Source: UBA6059 sp040222235
GTDB lineage: Bacteria > Bacteroidota > Bacteroidia > Cytophagales > Cyclobacteriaceae
Reading direction: 5' to 3'
Assembly (NCBI GenBank): GCA_040222235.1
Contig: JAVKDO010000015.1
Coordinates: 37,752 to 101,751, forward strand
Length of the DNA: 64,000 nucleotides
Positions 27,964-36,363 of this stretch are shown here, one piece after another. The translations under genes were made by a program, and so were the position numbers. Position 1 is the stretch's first letter. Each line of letters starts with the position of its first letter. A model generated the notes under the pieces. That model searched no databases and was not told the DNA's origin. It was given only the letters and a program-made list of their open reading frames with translations.

Positions 27964-28695
27964 ATGACAGTAGATAATCATAACGAAATTGCAGATGCAG
28001 TTTCATTACAAGAGGCTAGTTTCACCACTGAGGACACTGCTGACCTCATTAACAGTAAAACTGATCCCACCATGTCATTGATCGATAGCATAAAAGCTAA
28101 TCCCAAGCTCAAGAAGTGGGTGTTGGCGTTTATATTCAGAAGGAAGCCTTACAATGCTCGAGTAAGGTGGTACATATGGCTGCTGTTGATTTTCCCTAAG
28201 TACTTCATGCGCGGGGTTAGCTGGAAGTCGCGCCTGGATCTCGTGCCTTTTCATGACTTCAAACTAGGCAAGTACTCCCGTGTAGAGATGAATACGCTGA
28301 TCAATAATGGCATGGGTGATGTAGTCCTTGAAGATGAAGTACATACAGGTGTAGGGTGTGTGGTCATCGGGCCGGTACATATGCACAAGCACGTAGGCAT
28401 CTCTCAATATGTCCGTATCCTGGGTATGCACCATGGTATGGAGCCTGAGATGCCTCACCATCATACTCCGGTGACGAGTGCGCCAGTGGTGCTGGAAGAA
28501 GATGTGTTCGTAGGTACAGGAGCTGTCATCATGGGGAAGAAGAGTGGTCAGCCATTGACCATAGGAAGGTACAGCAGGATAGGAGCCAACGCAGTGGTAA
28601 TGGATGATATCCCGCCGTACTCAGTAGCCGTCGGCAACCCAGCCAAGGTGGTCAGGATATGGGATTTTGAAGAGAAGAAGTGGGTGAGGGTTTAG
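27964..28695 (+). CDS. Left-handed beta-helix acyltransferase
   Basis: A 243-aa hexapeptide-repeat acyltransferase. After an N-terminal extension and a hydrophobic stretch (WYIWLLLIFPKYFMRG), the repeats run from about residue 100: GKYSRVEMNTLINNGMGDVV, LEDEVHTGVGCVVIGPVHMH, VVLEEDVFVGTGAVIMG and IGRYSRIGANAVVMDDIPP, then the terminal YSVAVGNPAKVVRIWD. This family O-acetylates sugars or N-acylates amino sugars, so it probably decorates the EPS. The start at 27964 was chosen because an AGGA ribosome-binding site precedes it; the frame can extend to 27928. Confidence 0.88.
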   Translation: MTVDNHNEIADAVSLQEASFTTEDTADLINSKTDPTMSLIDSIKANPKLKKWVLAFIFRRKPYNARVRWYIWLLLIFPKYFMRGVSWKSRLDLVPFHDFKLGKYSRVEMNTLINNGMGDVVLEDEVHTGVGCVVIGPVHMHKHVGISQYVRILGMHHGMEPEMPHHHTPVTSAPVVLEEDVFVGTGAVIMGKKSGQPLTIGRYSRIGANAVVMDDIPPYSVAVGNPAKVVRIWDFEEKKWVRV

Positions 28696-28910
28696 ATTAA
28701 TGGGCCTACTGTGAATTATCATTTCTGATTGACCATGCCAATGAAGATATGCATTTATTTGTCATAGAACCCAGAATACAGGTTAATTTGGCTGTCTATA
28801 CAGTATCCCTATCTACGCTTTTTGTAGCAATTTGAATTGTTTTTGGTGAGATTTTGAACGGTTACTCTTCTCAGAGAGAGTCTTCCCAAATCCAGGTCAT
28901 CCATATCCTA

Positions 28911-29300
28911 CTACAGGTTACCGATTACAGTTTTGAGCTTTTTTTGAACATCAGTGGCCAGACTTCCCAGCTTATCATTTCCCACAGTGCTCATGGAGGC
29001 AACAGGATCAACTGCAGAGACTTCCACATCGCCGTTTTCATGCTCTTCGACGATGACATTGCAAGGCAGAAAGACACCTATTTTATCTTCACTTTGAAGT
29101 GCTTTATGTGCGAAATGAGGGTTGCAGGCGCCTAAGATTTTATACTTTTTGAAGTCAACATCGATCTTGTTTTTCAAAGTCTGCTGCACGTCGATTTCGG
29201 TCAGTACACCAAACCCTTCTTTTTTCAATTCAGCGGTGACCTGTTCTATAGCCTGATCGAATGACTTTTCTTTGAGTGTTTTATTGAAGTAGTAGCTCAT
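28911..29300 (-). CDS. DUF302 domain protein
   Basis: A 129-aa DUF302 protein starting MSYYFNKTLKEKSFDQAIEQ. It has the family core EGFGVLTEIDVQQTLKNKI, YKILGACNPHFAHKAL and FLPCNVIVEEHENGDVEVSAVDP. The domain binds small ligands or metals in some proteins, but its role in the cytoplasm is not established; it is often found near stress or sulfur genes. Monocistronic: a hairpin separates it from the upstream membrane-protein gene. Confidence 0.87.
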   Translation of the reverse strand: MSYYFNKTLKEKSFDQAIEQVTAELKKEGFGVLTEIDVQQTLKNKIDVDFKKYKILGACNPHFAHKALQSEDKIGVFLPCNVIVEEHENGDVEVSAVDPVASMSTVGNDKLGSLATDVQKKLKTVIGNL

Positions 29301-29369
29301 GACGATTTTTTTGTTAGATCAAACTTAAGTTGACCATTGGAATTAGGATCTTATTTTCAAAAAGTAGGG

Positions 29370-29398
29370 GGGAGTTGGATCATCTAGTCCGACTCCCG
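29370..29398 (-). terminator. Possible terminator after the zinc-ribbon membrane protein gene
   Basis: Stem gggagttgga / tccgactccc with a 7-nt loop, just downstream of the reverse gene ending at 29408. On the reverse strand a short T-run (CTACTTTTTG) follows about 10 nt later. Confidence 0.45.
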
Positions 29399-29407
29399 TG
29401 AATAGTG

Positions 29408-30148
29408 TCACACTACCTGATTTTCATTCAGTGAGGACAAATGCTTCTTTTTCTGCTCTTTATGGCCACAGTAGTCACATTTGTAATACTTAGTCAATTC
29501 TCCACCTTCAGTTTGCGTCGGCATCTTATCTACAACCTCCTTTACTTCTCGAAGCGTTCTGAACCTACACTCGTCACAAAGCAGACTTGTATGGTGAATA
29601 TCATACTTCTCTACGATCTTCTCTCCGGTGGTTTCATCTAGCCATACGTCATAGTCAAACGCAAAAATCTCTTCATGCTCAAGCTGTTCCTTGGTTAAAT
29701 GAAGGTCTTCTTCATCCTCATTCAGAAGTTTCATTTGATTTCCACTTGAAGACTTCATTGGCTTGAACCTGATGCGCTTCAAGTGTTTCGCAAGGAAGTA
29801 CGGGTAGTAGATCTTCAGAAGAACTCTCAGGATATAGTAGAATATACCACCGATGACCAGCGAGCCTATAGACTGAATGACTAATTCGAAATTATTGGCC
29901 GTCTTAAATTCTCCGATCAGTAGACTGTTTGCAAAAAAAGTAACACTCAGAGAGATCATCACCAGCAGATTCATAAAGGCAGGAATTTCATGAGTACTTA
30001 CATAGTCGTAAAGTTTGCTCCGGTCTTTTGATACGATAAACCCGGTGAAATAGAATACAAAGACAAGAAAAGCCAAGAGAAGGAAAAACATTGACCATAG
30101 TTCTGCACTTTCTTGCCAGCTAGCGATAAATTCAAGATATGATTTCAT
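29408..30148 (-). CDS. Predicted membrane protein with C-terminal zinc ribbon
   Basis: A 246-aa protein of unrecognised family. Three hydrophobic helices lie at about residues 18-42, 55-78 and 88-112. An acidic linker (NEDEEDLHLTKEQLEHEE) and a soluble C-terminal domain follow, with two Cys pairs, LLCDECRF and YKCDYCGHK, spaced like a zinc ribbon. The Cys pairs suggest metal binding or redox sensing at the cytoplasmic face. It lies between the forward and reverse EPS units but shows no EPS-related motif. Confidence 0.75.
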   Translation of the reverse strand: MKSYLEFIASWQESAELWSMFFLLLAFLVFVFYFTGFIVSKDRSKLYDYVSTHEIPAFMNLLVMISLSVTFFANSLLIGEFKTANNFELVIQSIGSLVIGGIFYYILRVLLKIYYPYFLAKHLKRIRFKPMKSSSGNQMKLLNEDEEDLHLTKEQLEHEEIFAFDYDVWLDETTGEKIVEKYDIHHTSLLCDECRFRTLREVKEVVDKMPTQTEGGELTKYYKCDYCGHKEQKKKHLSSLNENQVV

Positions 30149-30205
30149 GACTTCAGGGTTTAGTTGAACGCATAGAAAGTAGTAAACCCTTCAGTATTAA
30201 TTCCA

Positions 30206-30247
30206 GACCAAAGTCAGATTGGACCTGCCTGAAATGTGACTTTGGTC
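30206..30247 (-). terminator. Inverted repeat at the end of the reverse EPS unit
   Basis: Perfect 11-bp arms gaccaaagtca (30206-30216) and tgactttggtc (30237-30247) enclose a 20-nt loop, 32 bp beyond the last EPS gene. No long T-run follows, so it may be a transcript-end stabiliser rather than a classical terminator. Confidence 0.4.
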
Positions 30248-30278
30248 AGATCATTGCGAATGCATCAGAAAGCAGCTC

Positions 30279-31175
30279 CTAGTTTGACTGATATATCCTC
30301 TGATACCTCAATTTGCTCCTCCAAAACTCAGGCAAAAGCATAAATAGCTGTCCCCACCAGATGATTGATAGTAGGATCCCTTGGAACATGATCATAGGCT
30401 GACGGATGTATTTGATCCGTCGCGTGAAGTGATAGCCCTGTGCTTTGACCATCACTAACCAATAGATGGTAATCCAGGGGTTGCTAGCCCTGTGCTTGTT
30501 ATAGAGCATCGGGTTTTTATAGTAAAGCATAAACTCACTGATCAGGTGTTTCATTTTGCGGGCATTCTTCCTGAAGGAATCCGTACGAGGGGGATGGAGG
30601 ACATGCATTTCTGGTAAAAACTTCACCTGACCCATTTCTCTTATCCTCCACGAAAGATCAGCATCTTCATTTTGAAAAGGAAAACCGTTATCAAATCCTC
30701 CCACTTGTTCGAAAGCTGATTTGCGATAGGCGGCATTGCAAGTGGGTATACTCGCATCTCCGTGCTCATTGATCACTTGATGAGTAAGTGGAGTGACTAG
30801 CTCTTTGATAGTTGTCGTCCGACCCTGTAGCGCAAGGATTTTAGGATCATGGAAGCTTTTGTAAATGGTGCTCAGCCAATTGCTGCCCACGATACAGTCG
30901 TCATCGGTGAAAGCGAGAATGCTTCCGCTTGCTATACTCGCGGCGTAGTTTCGAGCAACTGCAGGCCCTTGATTATCTTGTCTGAGATAGGTAATGTTTG
31001 ACATGCCTTTTTGCATGGTATTCACTACTTCGCTGGTTTGGTCGGTAGACCCATCATCGACGATGACAATCTCAAAACCTGCAGGCTCGAAATCTTGATT
31101 TTTTATAGCTGAGAGCTGTTGTTGCAGTAGCGCAGCTCTATTGTAAGTGGCAATAATGACGGATATGACAATCAT
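30279..31175 (-). CDS. Family 2 glycosyltransferase
   Basis: A 298-aa GT2 starting MIVISVIIATYNRAALLQQQ. Motifs: IVIVDDGSTDQTSEVV, NQGPAVARNYAA, the metal-binding AFTDDDCIVGSNWL and GGFDNGFPFQNEDADLSWRI, then C-terminal hydrophobic segments (about 225-285). It is the last gene of the reverse EPS unit, and its start overlaps the flippase stop by 4 bp. It probably adds one sugar of the repeat unit before the flippase exports it. Confidence 0.9.
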   Translation of the reverse strand: MIVISVIIATYNRAALLQQQLSAIKNQDFEPAGFEIVIVDDGSTDQTSEVVNTMQKGMSNITYLRQDNQGPAVARNYAASIASGSILAFTDDDCIVGSNWLSTIYKSFHDPKILALQGRTTTIKELVTPLTHQVINEHGDASIPTCNAAYRKSAFEQVGGFDNGFPFQNEDADLSWRIREMGQVKFLPEMHVLHPPRTDSFRKNARKMKHLISEFMLYYKNPMLYNKHRASNPWITIYWLVMVKAQGYHFTRRIKYIRQPMIMFQGILLSIIWWGQLFMLLPEFWRSKLRYQRIYQSN

Positions 31176-32482
31176 GATGCTAGGGTGAGTCTTAGTTTAG
31201 AAAGGATGTCCCTGTAATGGCCCGGGACTTGCTCAAAAATGGAAGCATAGCTGATATGTGTATGCTTCGCTACGATTTTCCTTGCCCATAAAAAACCGAA
31301 GACTTCTGTACATAGTGGAGCCACTACTGCCCCATATAGTCCGATTGATGAAATGAGTAAGAAAGACAGAGCAATGTTGATCATACTATTGACCAATACA
31401 ATGGTGGAGTTGATTTGCGGTTTTCCGATGGTATTGATAATGCTCCCAAAGGCGGATCCAAATGGGGAGAAGATAGCAAGTGTCCAGATAGCGGTGATCA
31501 ACAAACCAACGGCTGGCTGATAGTCTGGGCCATGTAGCATATGGATAAGCCATGGTGAGGCAAATGAAATGACAGCTGCGAAGAATAGCATTGCTGCCAA
31601 GAGCTTGCTTATCTGATGTTCGAAAACGGTTTTAAGTTCCTTGGGGTCATTTTGATGAGATACTTTGACGAGTACCGGATAGAGCAAAGCCTGGAAGGCA
31701 CTATTAGGAATAAGCAACAAGGTCAGATATCGCTGTGATACACCCAGGAAGGCAGTCTGCGTATAGCTCAGTAACGCTGCTGTGATAAAGAGACTAATGC
31801 GAGTAGAAATAGTACCTGTCAGCTCCCTTAGCAGTCCGTGTTTCCCATAATGAGCAATGTTTCTAAAAGTAATTGGATCGAAAGAAGATCGAAGAATTCT
31901 CCCTAGTCCAAGGGTAGAACAGCCAACCAGAGTTGCGAAAGTACTGCCTGCTCCCAGTAGTAGGACAAGCGCTGAGAGAGGTCGCTGGGTCAGATAGATG
32001 TAGGTTGATCCCAGAGCTAGTACTAGCAAGAATGAGGCGTTCATCAGGTTAGTGCGAAGGACGTTGAGCTGACTCCTATGAATGACAAACGTCCAACGAT
32101 AAAGTGCGTACGGTACCGAATAGCAAGGGTAGTAGAAGAAGAGATCAGCCAGTTCGAACCAGTTAAATATTCTGAAAAGACTCGTCATCACAAGACTTAA
32201 AGTAAGCTCGAAAATCAGTGTGATAACGAGACTTGTTTTATAGACCTTGTTTTTCTCCACCGGATCATCGGTCTGCGAGTATTTGATCAAGCCATTTTGT
32301 ATAAACCCATCCCGAAGATTATTGAGTAAAGAGAAAATAGTGACAAATAGAAACCACTGCCCTGCCATCTCTTCCGAGTAGGTGCGTGTGACAAGCATGA
32401 CGGTTCCAAAACCGATGGCTATATCCACAGCATTGCCGACAAGGGAAAGGAGTATTTTCTTATTGCTCAGTAGGTTATTCAC
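31172..32482 (-). CDS. Wzx-like polysaccharide flippase
   Basis: A 436-aa integral membrane protein of the MATE/MVF (polysaccharide biosynthesis) superfamily with about twelve hydrophobic helices. It starts MNNLLSNKKILLSLVGNAVD and has typical segments such as GFGTVMLVTRTYSEEMAGQW near the N terminus and GSAFGSIINTIGKPQINSTI in the C-terminal half. It is predicted to flip lipid-linked repeat units across the inner membrane, which implies a Wzx/Wzy-type pathway. A 103-bp gap separates it from the upstream GT4 gene, but the direction and content suggest the same transcript. Confidence 0.87.
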   Translation of the reverse strand: MNNLLSNKKILLSLVGNAVDIAIGFGTVMLVTRTYSEEMAGQWFLFVTIFSLLNNLRDGFIQNGLIKYSQTDDPVEKNKVYKTSLVITLIFELTLSLVMTSLFRIFNWFELADLFFYYPCYSVPYALYRWTFVIHRSQLNVLRTNLMNASFLLVLALGSTYIYLTQRPLSALVLLLGAGSTFATLVGCSTLGLGRILRSSFDPITFRNIAHYGKHGLLRELTGTISTRISLFITAALLSYTQTAFLGVSQRYLTLLLIPNSAFQALLYPVLVKVSHQNDPKELKTVFEHQISKLLAAMLFFAAVISFASPWLIHMLHGPDYQPAVGLLITAIWTLAIFSPFGSAFGSIINTIGKPQINSTIVLVNSMINIALSFLLISSIGLYGAVVAPLCTEVFGFLWARKIVAKHTHISYASIFEQVPGHYRDILSKLRLTLAS

Positions 32483-32585
32483 ACTACGAAACTAGGACTC
32501 AGCCTTACCAGAAATTGATTAATTCGATTTTTGGAAGCTTCTTGTCGATGTTTGGAATGAATCTGTGTTTTTAGTTGGCAAAAGG

Positions 32586-33671
32586 CTAATCAACGGCTGA
32601 TAGGTACAGTTCCTTCATCTGTTTTGCTGCTTTATCCCAGGTATATTTTTGAGCTTGTTTGATTCCTGCTAGGGCTAATTCTGACCTGAGAAGAGTGTTC
32701 CTTTTCATGCTGAGAATGGCATCAGCGAAATCTTCCGGGGTAGGATGAGCAAAGCAGGCGGCAGTACCAAGTGTTTCTCGAAGTACGGGGATATCCGATA
32801 CAAGTGCAGGAGTACCACAGGCCATCGCCTCCAGCGGAGGAAACCCGAACCCTTCCAATAAACTAGGAAAGAAAAAGAGATCAGCACCCTGATAGAAGCT
32901 GGTCATTTCATCATCCTTGATAAAGCCCTTGAAAACTAGATTGTCAAGTTGCATTTCCTTTGCGGCTATCCTTAGCCGATGATTTTCCGGTAGGTGCCCA
33001 CCGATCTCAAATCTCACATCCTGCCTTGCTTGCTGCAAGAGCTTAGCTGTGTGTAGTAGTGCCATCGCATTTTTGTGTGGTGCTCCGAGACCACCGAGAT
33101 ACCTTACCACAAATTCTTCTGACTCATTGTCATTAGTTGAGCTTGAATTGCTGTGGGTCACAGGCTGATAAACTTGATGATTAATGCCGTTGTGGACTAC
33201 ATGAATACGGTCCGGGTTGATAGTGGTGTGCTTGATGACCTCTTTTTTGGCGTGATTGGATACGACTATGATAGCTTGAGCATGGCGATTGGCCCTTTCA
33301 AGCTGCCATTGATAGTATCGAAAGGCAGCACTATTGTTTCCGTGCACAAATGGAATCGCATCATGGATAGTCACGAATAGGTTATCGCGCTTACCAGCCA
33401 TGATGGCGGCCATCGCTGCATCTACATAGTCAGCCTGCCATATGTCGGCATGATCTGATGCTATCGCTTTAGATAGATAGTAGGGTGCGACGTAAGGACG
33501 TAGCTTCTTGAAGCTCCTGTAGGGATAGGCTTTGAAGAGATGACCATCACTGTGGTCTTTGCGATAGGCCTTGACCGAGGCACCCTGCGAGTTGCTAGCT
33601 ATCGCAAGATTTTCGGTGTACTGACCAAGTCCGCAATATCTGTCTTGGCACGAGAGATAGGATATATTCAT
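32586..33671 (-). CDS. Family 4 glycosyltransferase
   Basis: A 361-aa GT-B enzyme starting MNISYLSCQDRYCGLGQYTE. It shows NLFVTIHDAIPFVHG, AIIVVSNHAKKEVIKHT, HVVHNGINHQVY, the donor-domain start VRYLGGLGAPHKNAMALLH, FKGFIKDDEMTSFYQGAD and the E-x7-E segment LEGFGFPPLEAMACGTPAL. The start at 33671 was chosen because it matches the family and overlaps the stop of the preceding polymerase gene by 4 bp; the longer frame adds 38 unrelated residues. Its domain plan resembles the forward-strand GT4 at 24610. Confidence 0.9.
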   Translation of the reverse strand: MNISYLSCQDRYCGLGQYTENLAIASNSQGASVKAYRKDHSDGHLFKAYPYRSFKKLRPYVAPYYLSKAIASDHADIWQADYVDAAMAAIMAGKRDNLFVTIHDAIPFVHGNNSAAFRYYQWQLERANRHAQAIIVVSNHAKKEVIKHTTINPDRIHVVHNGINHQVYQPVTHSNSSSTNDNESEEFVVRYLGGLGAPHKNAMALLHTAKLLQQARQDVRFEIGGHLPENHRLRIAAKEMQLDNLVFKGFIKDDEMTSFYQGADLFFFPSLLEGFGFPPLEAMACGTPALVSDIPVLRETLGTAACFAHPTPEDFADAILSMKRNTLLRSELALAGIKQAQKYTWDKAAKQMKELYLSAVD

Positions 33672-35146
33672 GAGTTGATGTTCTGAGTTGTAAACTGATC
33701 GAGCGCTATGGCTCTGAAAAGTATGGCTGTATATAGCCAGAATAAAATACTGATAGGGTAGACACCTACTACCTCTTGTCCCCACTCGACGGGTAACAAA
33801 GCTGCTACCCCGCAGGTAATACCAGCGGTGACTACTCTGAGTTTCCGATTGTGCATTTTCCGGTAGGCCTTAGCAGCTCTCCAGATCGTCTGACCGTAGA
33901 CATTTAGAAATAGTATCAGTCCAATCCAGCCGAGCTCCACTGCTACCCGCACGAGTCCAGAATCTGGAGGGAAATTGGCCAAGAAGGTGTGGGGTGAGAA
34001 GCGCGTGCCCCATACGCCTGTGGATCCTAGGCCTCCACCGATCGGATGCATGATGATCCATGGCGTGATCATGGCTCGGTTTTGAGCTCTGACCTGGTAA
34101 GACTTGTCCTGTGTGGCGTTGAATATCGTCTGGATGCGCTGGAGTTGATAGTTACTGGTCTGGACATTGGCAAGTACTACTAGCCCGATGATGGGAACCA
34201 ACAAAGAGGCGTACCATCGCTTCTTACCTGAGAGTACTACCCATGCGATGAAGAAGATGCCAGGGATTACAAATGCCGATCTCGTACCCGAATAGAGCAG
34301 CGCGAGCAATGCTGAGCTGCCAGCGATAAATAGTAGTCCTTTTATCCACAATGATCGGAAGCCACCAATCATCATCATGCTGATGGAACCGGTGAAGGCC
34401 ATGAGTATACCATACTGAGCTGGCGAACCGACAGAGCCAAAGGAACGCCACCTGCCATCGTTGAAGACCAGATGCAGCGCATCATTTCGCATAATATGCG
34501 CCATTTCCCAGTCAAAGTAGCCAAAGAAGTACTGGTAGATACCCCAGAAAGCTGAAATTGTATTGACTGCAATCAAAGTAAAGAGCAGACTATACAGCTG
34601 TTTTTCATCCTTCAGTGCTGAGAGGGTAAGGAAGAAAAGTAAGAGGTAACCAACTGCAGGGCGAATCACGTAAAACCAAGCCATTCTCGAACCTGCAATA
34701 GGATTGAATAGCTCGATTACATTCATAGCAGCCCAAAGACCTACAGCCACGCTGATGGGTGAAGTGAATGGCGACCAGTCCTTATGTCGATAGCATCGAT
34801 AGAGCAGGCCAAGTAGCATAATGAGTATCATGCAGTCGAGTGCTATTCCCAATGGAACGTTACGAAGCAGTCTATTAAATACACCTAAGAAGTAGGCGAA
34901 GAAAACCATGATGTATAGCCCAATTTGGGTATTCCATAATGCGCTCAGCGCAATTGGTGCCGCGATGACAAGGAGGATAATAGCCGCTGCTACTAGTAGA
35001 CCGAGTTTGACTGTCAGAATACCTACGCCAGATGCTATAGCAAGGGTAAGTACCCAAACCACGGTAGGATTTAGCCGCTGCTCACCAAAGAGTAATCGGC
35101 TAAGTAGTACGTGTGGTGCTGTCGCCATGTGATGAACCGTCCTCAT
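33668..35146 (-). CDS. O-antigen ligase/Wzy-like polymerase
   Basis: A 492-aa membrane protein with at least ten predicted transmembrane helices. It has the Wzy_C region with LLYSGTRSAFVIPGI, followed by a periplasmic loop containing ITPWIIMHPIGGGLGSTG, the typical arrangement of the O-antigen ligase/EPS polymerase family. It is predicted to polymerise repeat units in the periplasm, consistent with the Wzx flippase and the Wzz/Wzc-like co-polymerase in the same unit. It overlaps both neighbouring genes by 4 bp. Confidence 0.85.
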   Translation of the reverse strand: MRTVHHMATAPHVLLSRLLFGEQRLNPTVVWVLTLAIASGVGILTVKLGLLVAAAIILLVIAAPIALSALWNTQIGLYIMVFFAYFLGVFNRLLRNVPLGIALDCMILIMLLGLLYRCYRHKDWSPFTSPISVAVGLWAAMNVIELFNPIAGSRMAWFYVIRPAVGYLLLFFLTLSALKDEKQLYSLLFTLIAVNTISAFWGIYQYFFGYFDWEMAHIMRNDALHLVFNDGRWRSFGSVGSPAQYGILMAFTGSISMMMIGGFRSLWIKGLLFIAGSSALLALLYSGTRSAFVIPGIFFIAWVVLSGKKRWYASLLVPIIGLVVLANVQTSNYQLQRIQTIFNATQDKSYQVRAQNRAMITPWIIMHPIGGGLGSTGVWGTRFSPHTFLANFPPDSGLVRVAVELGWIGLILFLNVYGQTIWRAAKAYRKMHNRKLRVVTAGITCGVAALLPVEWGQEVVGVYPISILFWLYTAILFRAIALDQFTTQNINS

Positions 35147-36363
35147 AGCTTATGCTCGGTGTGAATGAACTTACCCTGATTCTCGGACTTTACGCTTTTA
35201 ATAGCATTTGACAAATTATGCCAGGCGAGCTTGGGGAGATCTTTAATATGGTTAGGTGCCTGATGGGTCAGGTTGAGGTGAACCAATGTTATCCATGCTG
35301 CCGATAGTATGGCTAGCGTACTGAACAACGCTATGATCAATGTGATAGAAATGACTCCAGTGCTAAAAAGGACGAGCAATTCAACCATGGCAATCATTGG
35401 GACAACAAGCAGCTGCAGTGAACGCGGAGGTCTGCAAAGTACCAGCAGGTACCATAGTGCACTCCATCTACCTTTTTTGAGACAAGTGGAGATAAGTGAC
35501 TTAGCAGAATGAATAGCATTGAAGTACTGCTCTCCAAACCATCTTACCCGTTGCGGATCATGAGCGTTTAGAGAACTCGTCTTTTCTTCCATGAGCTGAC
35601 AGTGAGGGAGATAGGTCATTTTCACGGATGTGGAGGAAGTGAGGACATTGACCATAAAGTTCTTGTCGTATCCCGGTGCTTTTGGGTTGAGGCGGTCGAT
35701 CGCTTCGCAGAAAAGAGCTGTTTTAATCAATGCTCCGCTTCCGCTGATCTCTAGCACACTACCTAATCTCGTAGGAGATGCTCTATACATGATGTCATTG
35801 AGCCCTTCGCTCACAGCATCGAAGAAACTTGTTGTCCCATCAGTGTTGAGCGCCACTCGTCGGCCTTGGAGTACATCGAAGCTCTGGTACAGATCATTGC
35901 TGATATTAGAAAAGAAGTCTGGCTCGATGATATTGTCTTTATCCAGCAGCATTACAAAATCTGGATGAAGATCCTCATAGGCGTCTGAGGCGATCTTACC
36001 CACCAGATGCTTCAATGCATGGTGGTAACTATTTCCTGGTAAGTGACCGAATGCCTTTTCTTCCACCAAGAATCCATGAGCACGTGCGGCTTGCTCGAAC
36101 TTCGTGTCAGCCTCTTGCAGCAACACTAAGACTTTGATGTTTCTATCGCCAATGACCTTTGATACTGCAGTAAGTACATCAAAGAAGATATCAGAGGGCT
36201 TATAGGCCGGAAGTAGTAATAGAATCTCCGGATTCTTATCACTTGATCCTTTTATTGGCGCTTTGTAGCCTAACCCAATCAAGGTTGAAATGAGCCAGAA
36301 AGCACTGTAGAATCCGAGGAAAAGGATGGTAAGGACGTATAAAGTGTGGAATAGAGTGATCAT
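35143..36363 (-). CDS. Membrane-associated family 2 glycosyltransferase
   Basis: A 406-aa GT2 with an N-terminal transmembrane helix (about residues 4-32), a catalytic domain (about 45-285) and C-terminal helices (about 300-360). Motifs include EILLLLPAYKPSDIFF, the metal-binding FVMLLDKDNIIEP, SGSGALIKTALFCEAI and a QxxRW motif (QRVRWFGEQY). QxxRW is characteristic of processive or cellulose-synthase-like GT2 enzymes. It overlaps the co-polymerase gene upstream and the polymerase gene downstream by 4 bp each. Confidence 0.88.
   Translation of the reverse strand: MITLFHTLYVLTILFLGFYSAFWLISTLIGLGYKAPIKGSSDKNPEILLLLPAYKPSDIFFDVLTAVSKVIGDRNIKVLVLLQEADTKFEQAARAHGFLVEEKAFGHLPGNSYHHALKHLVGKIASDAYEDLHPDFVMLLDKDNIIEPDFFSNISNDLYQSFDVLQGRRVALNTDGTTSFFDAVSEGLNDIMYRASPTRLGSVLEISGSGALIKTALFCEAIDRLNPKAPGYDKNFMVNVLTSSTSVKMTYLPHCQLMEEKTSSLNAHDPQRVRWFGEQYFNAIHSAKSLISTCLKKGRWSALWYLLVLCRPPRSLQLLVVPMIAMVELLVLFSTGVISITLIIALFSTLAILSAAWITLVHLNLTHQAPNHIKDLPKLAWHNLSNAIKSVKSENQGKFIHTEHKL

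Noticed and set aside
28696..28910. Possible gene or RNA in the gap after the acyltransferase
   Set aside because: No frame with protein-like features and no clear terminator or RNA structure was seen.
28854..29135. Forward frame of 93 aa opposite the DUF302 gene
   Set aside because: Antisense shadow of a recognisable protein-coding gene.
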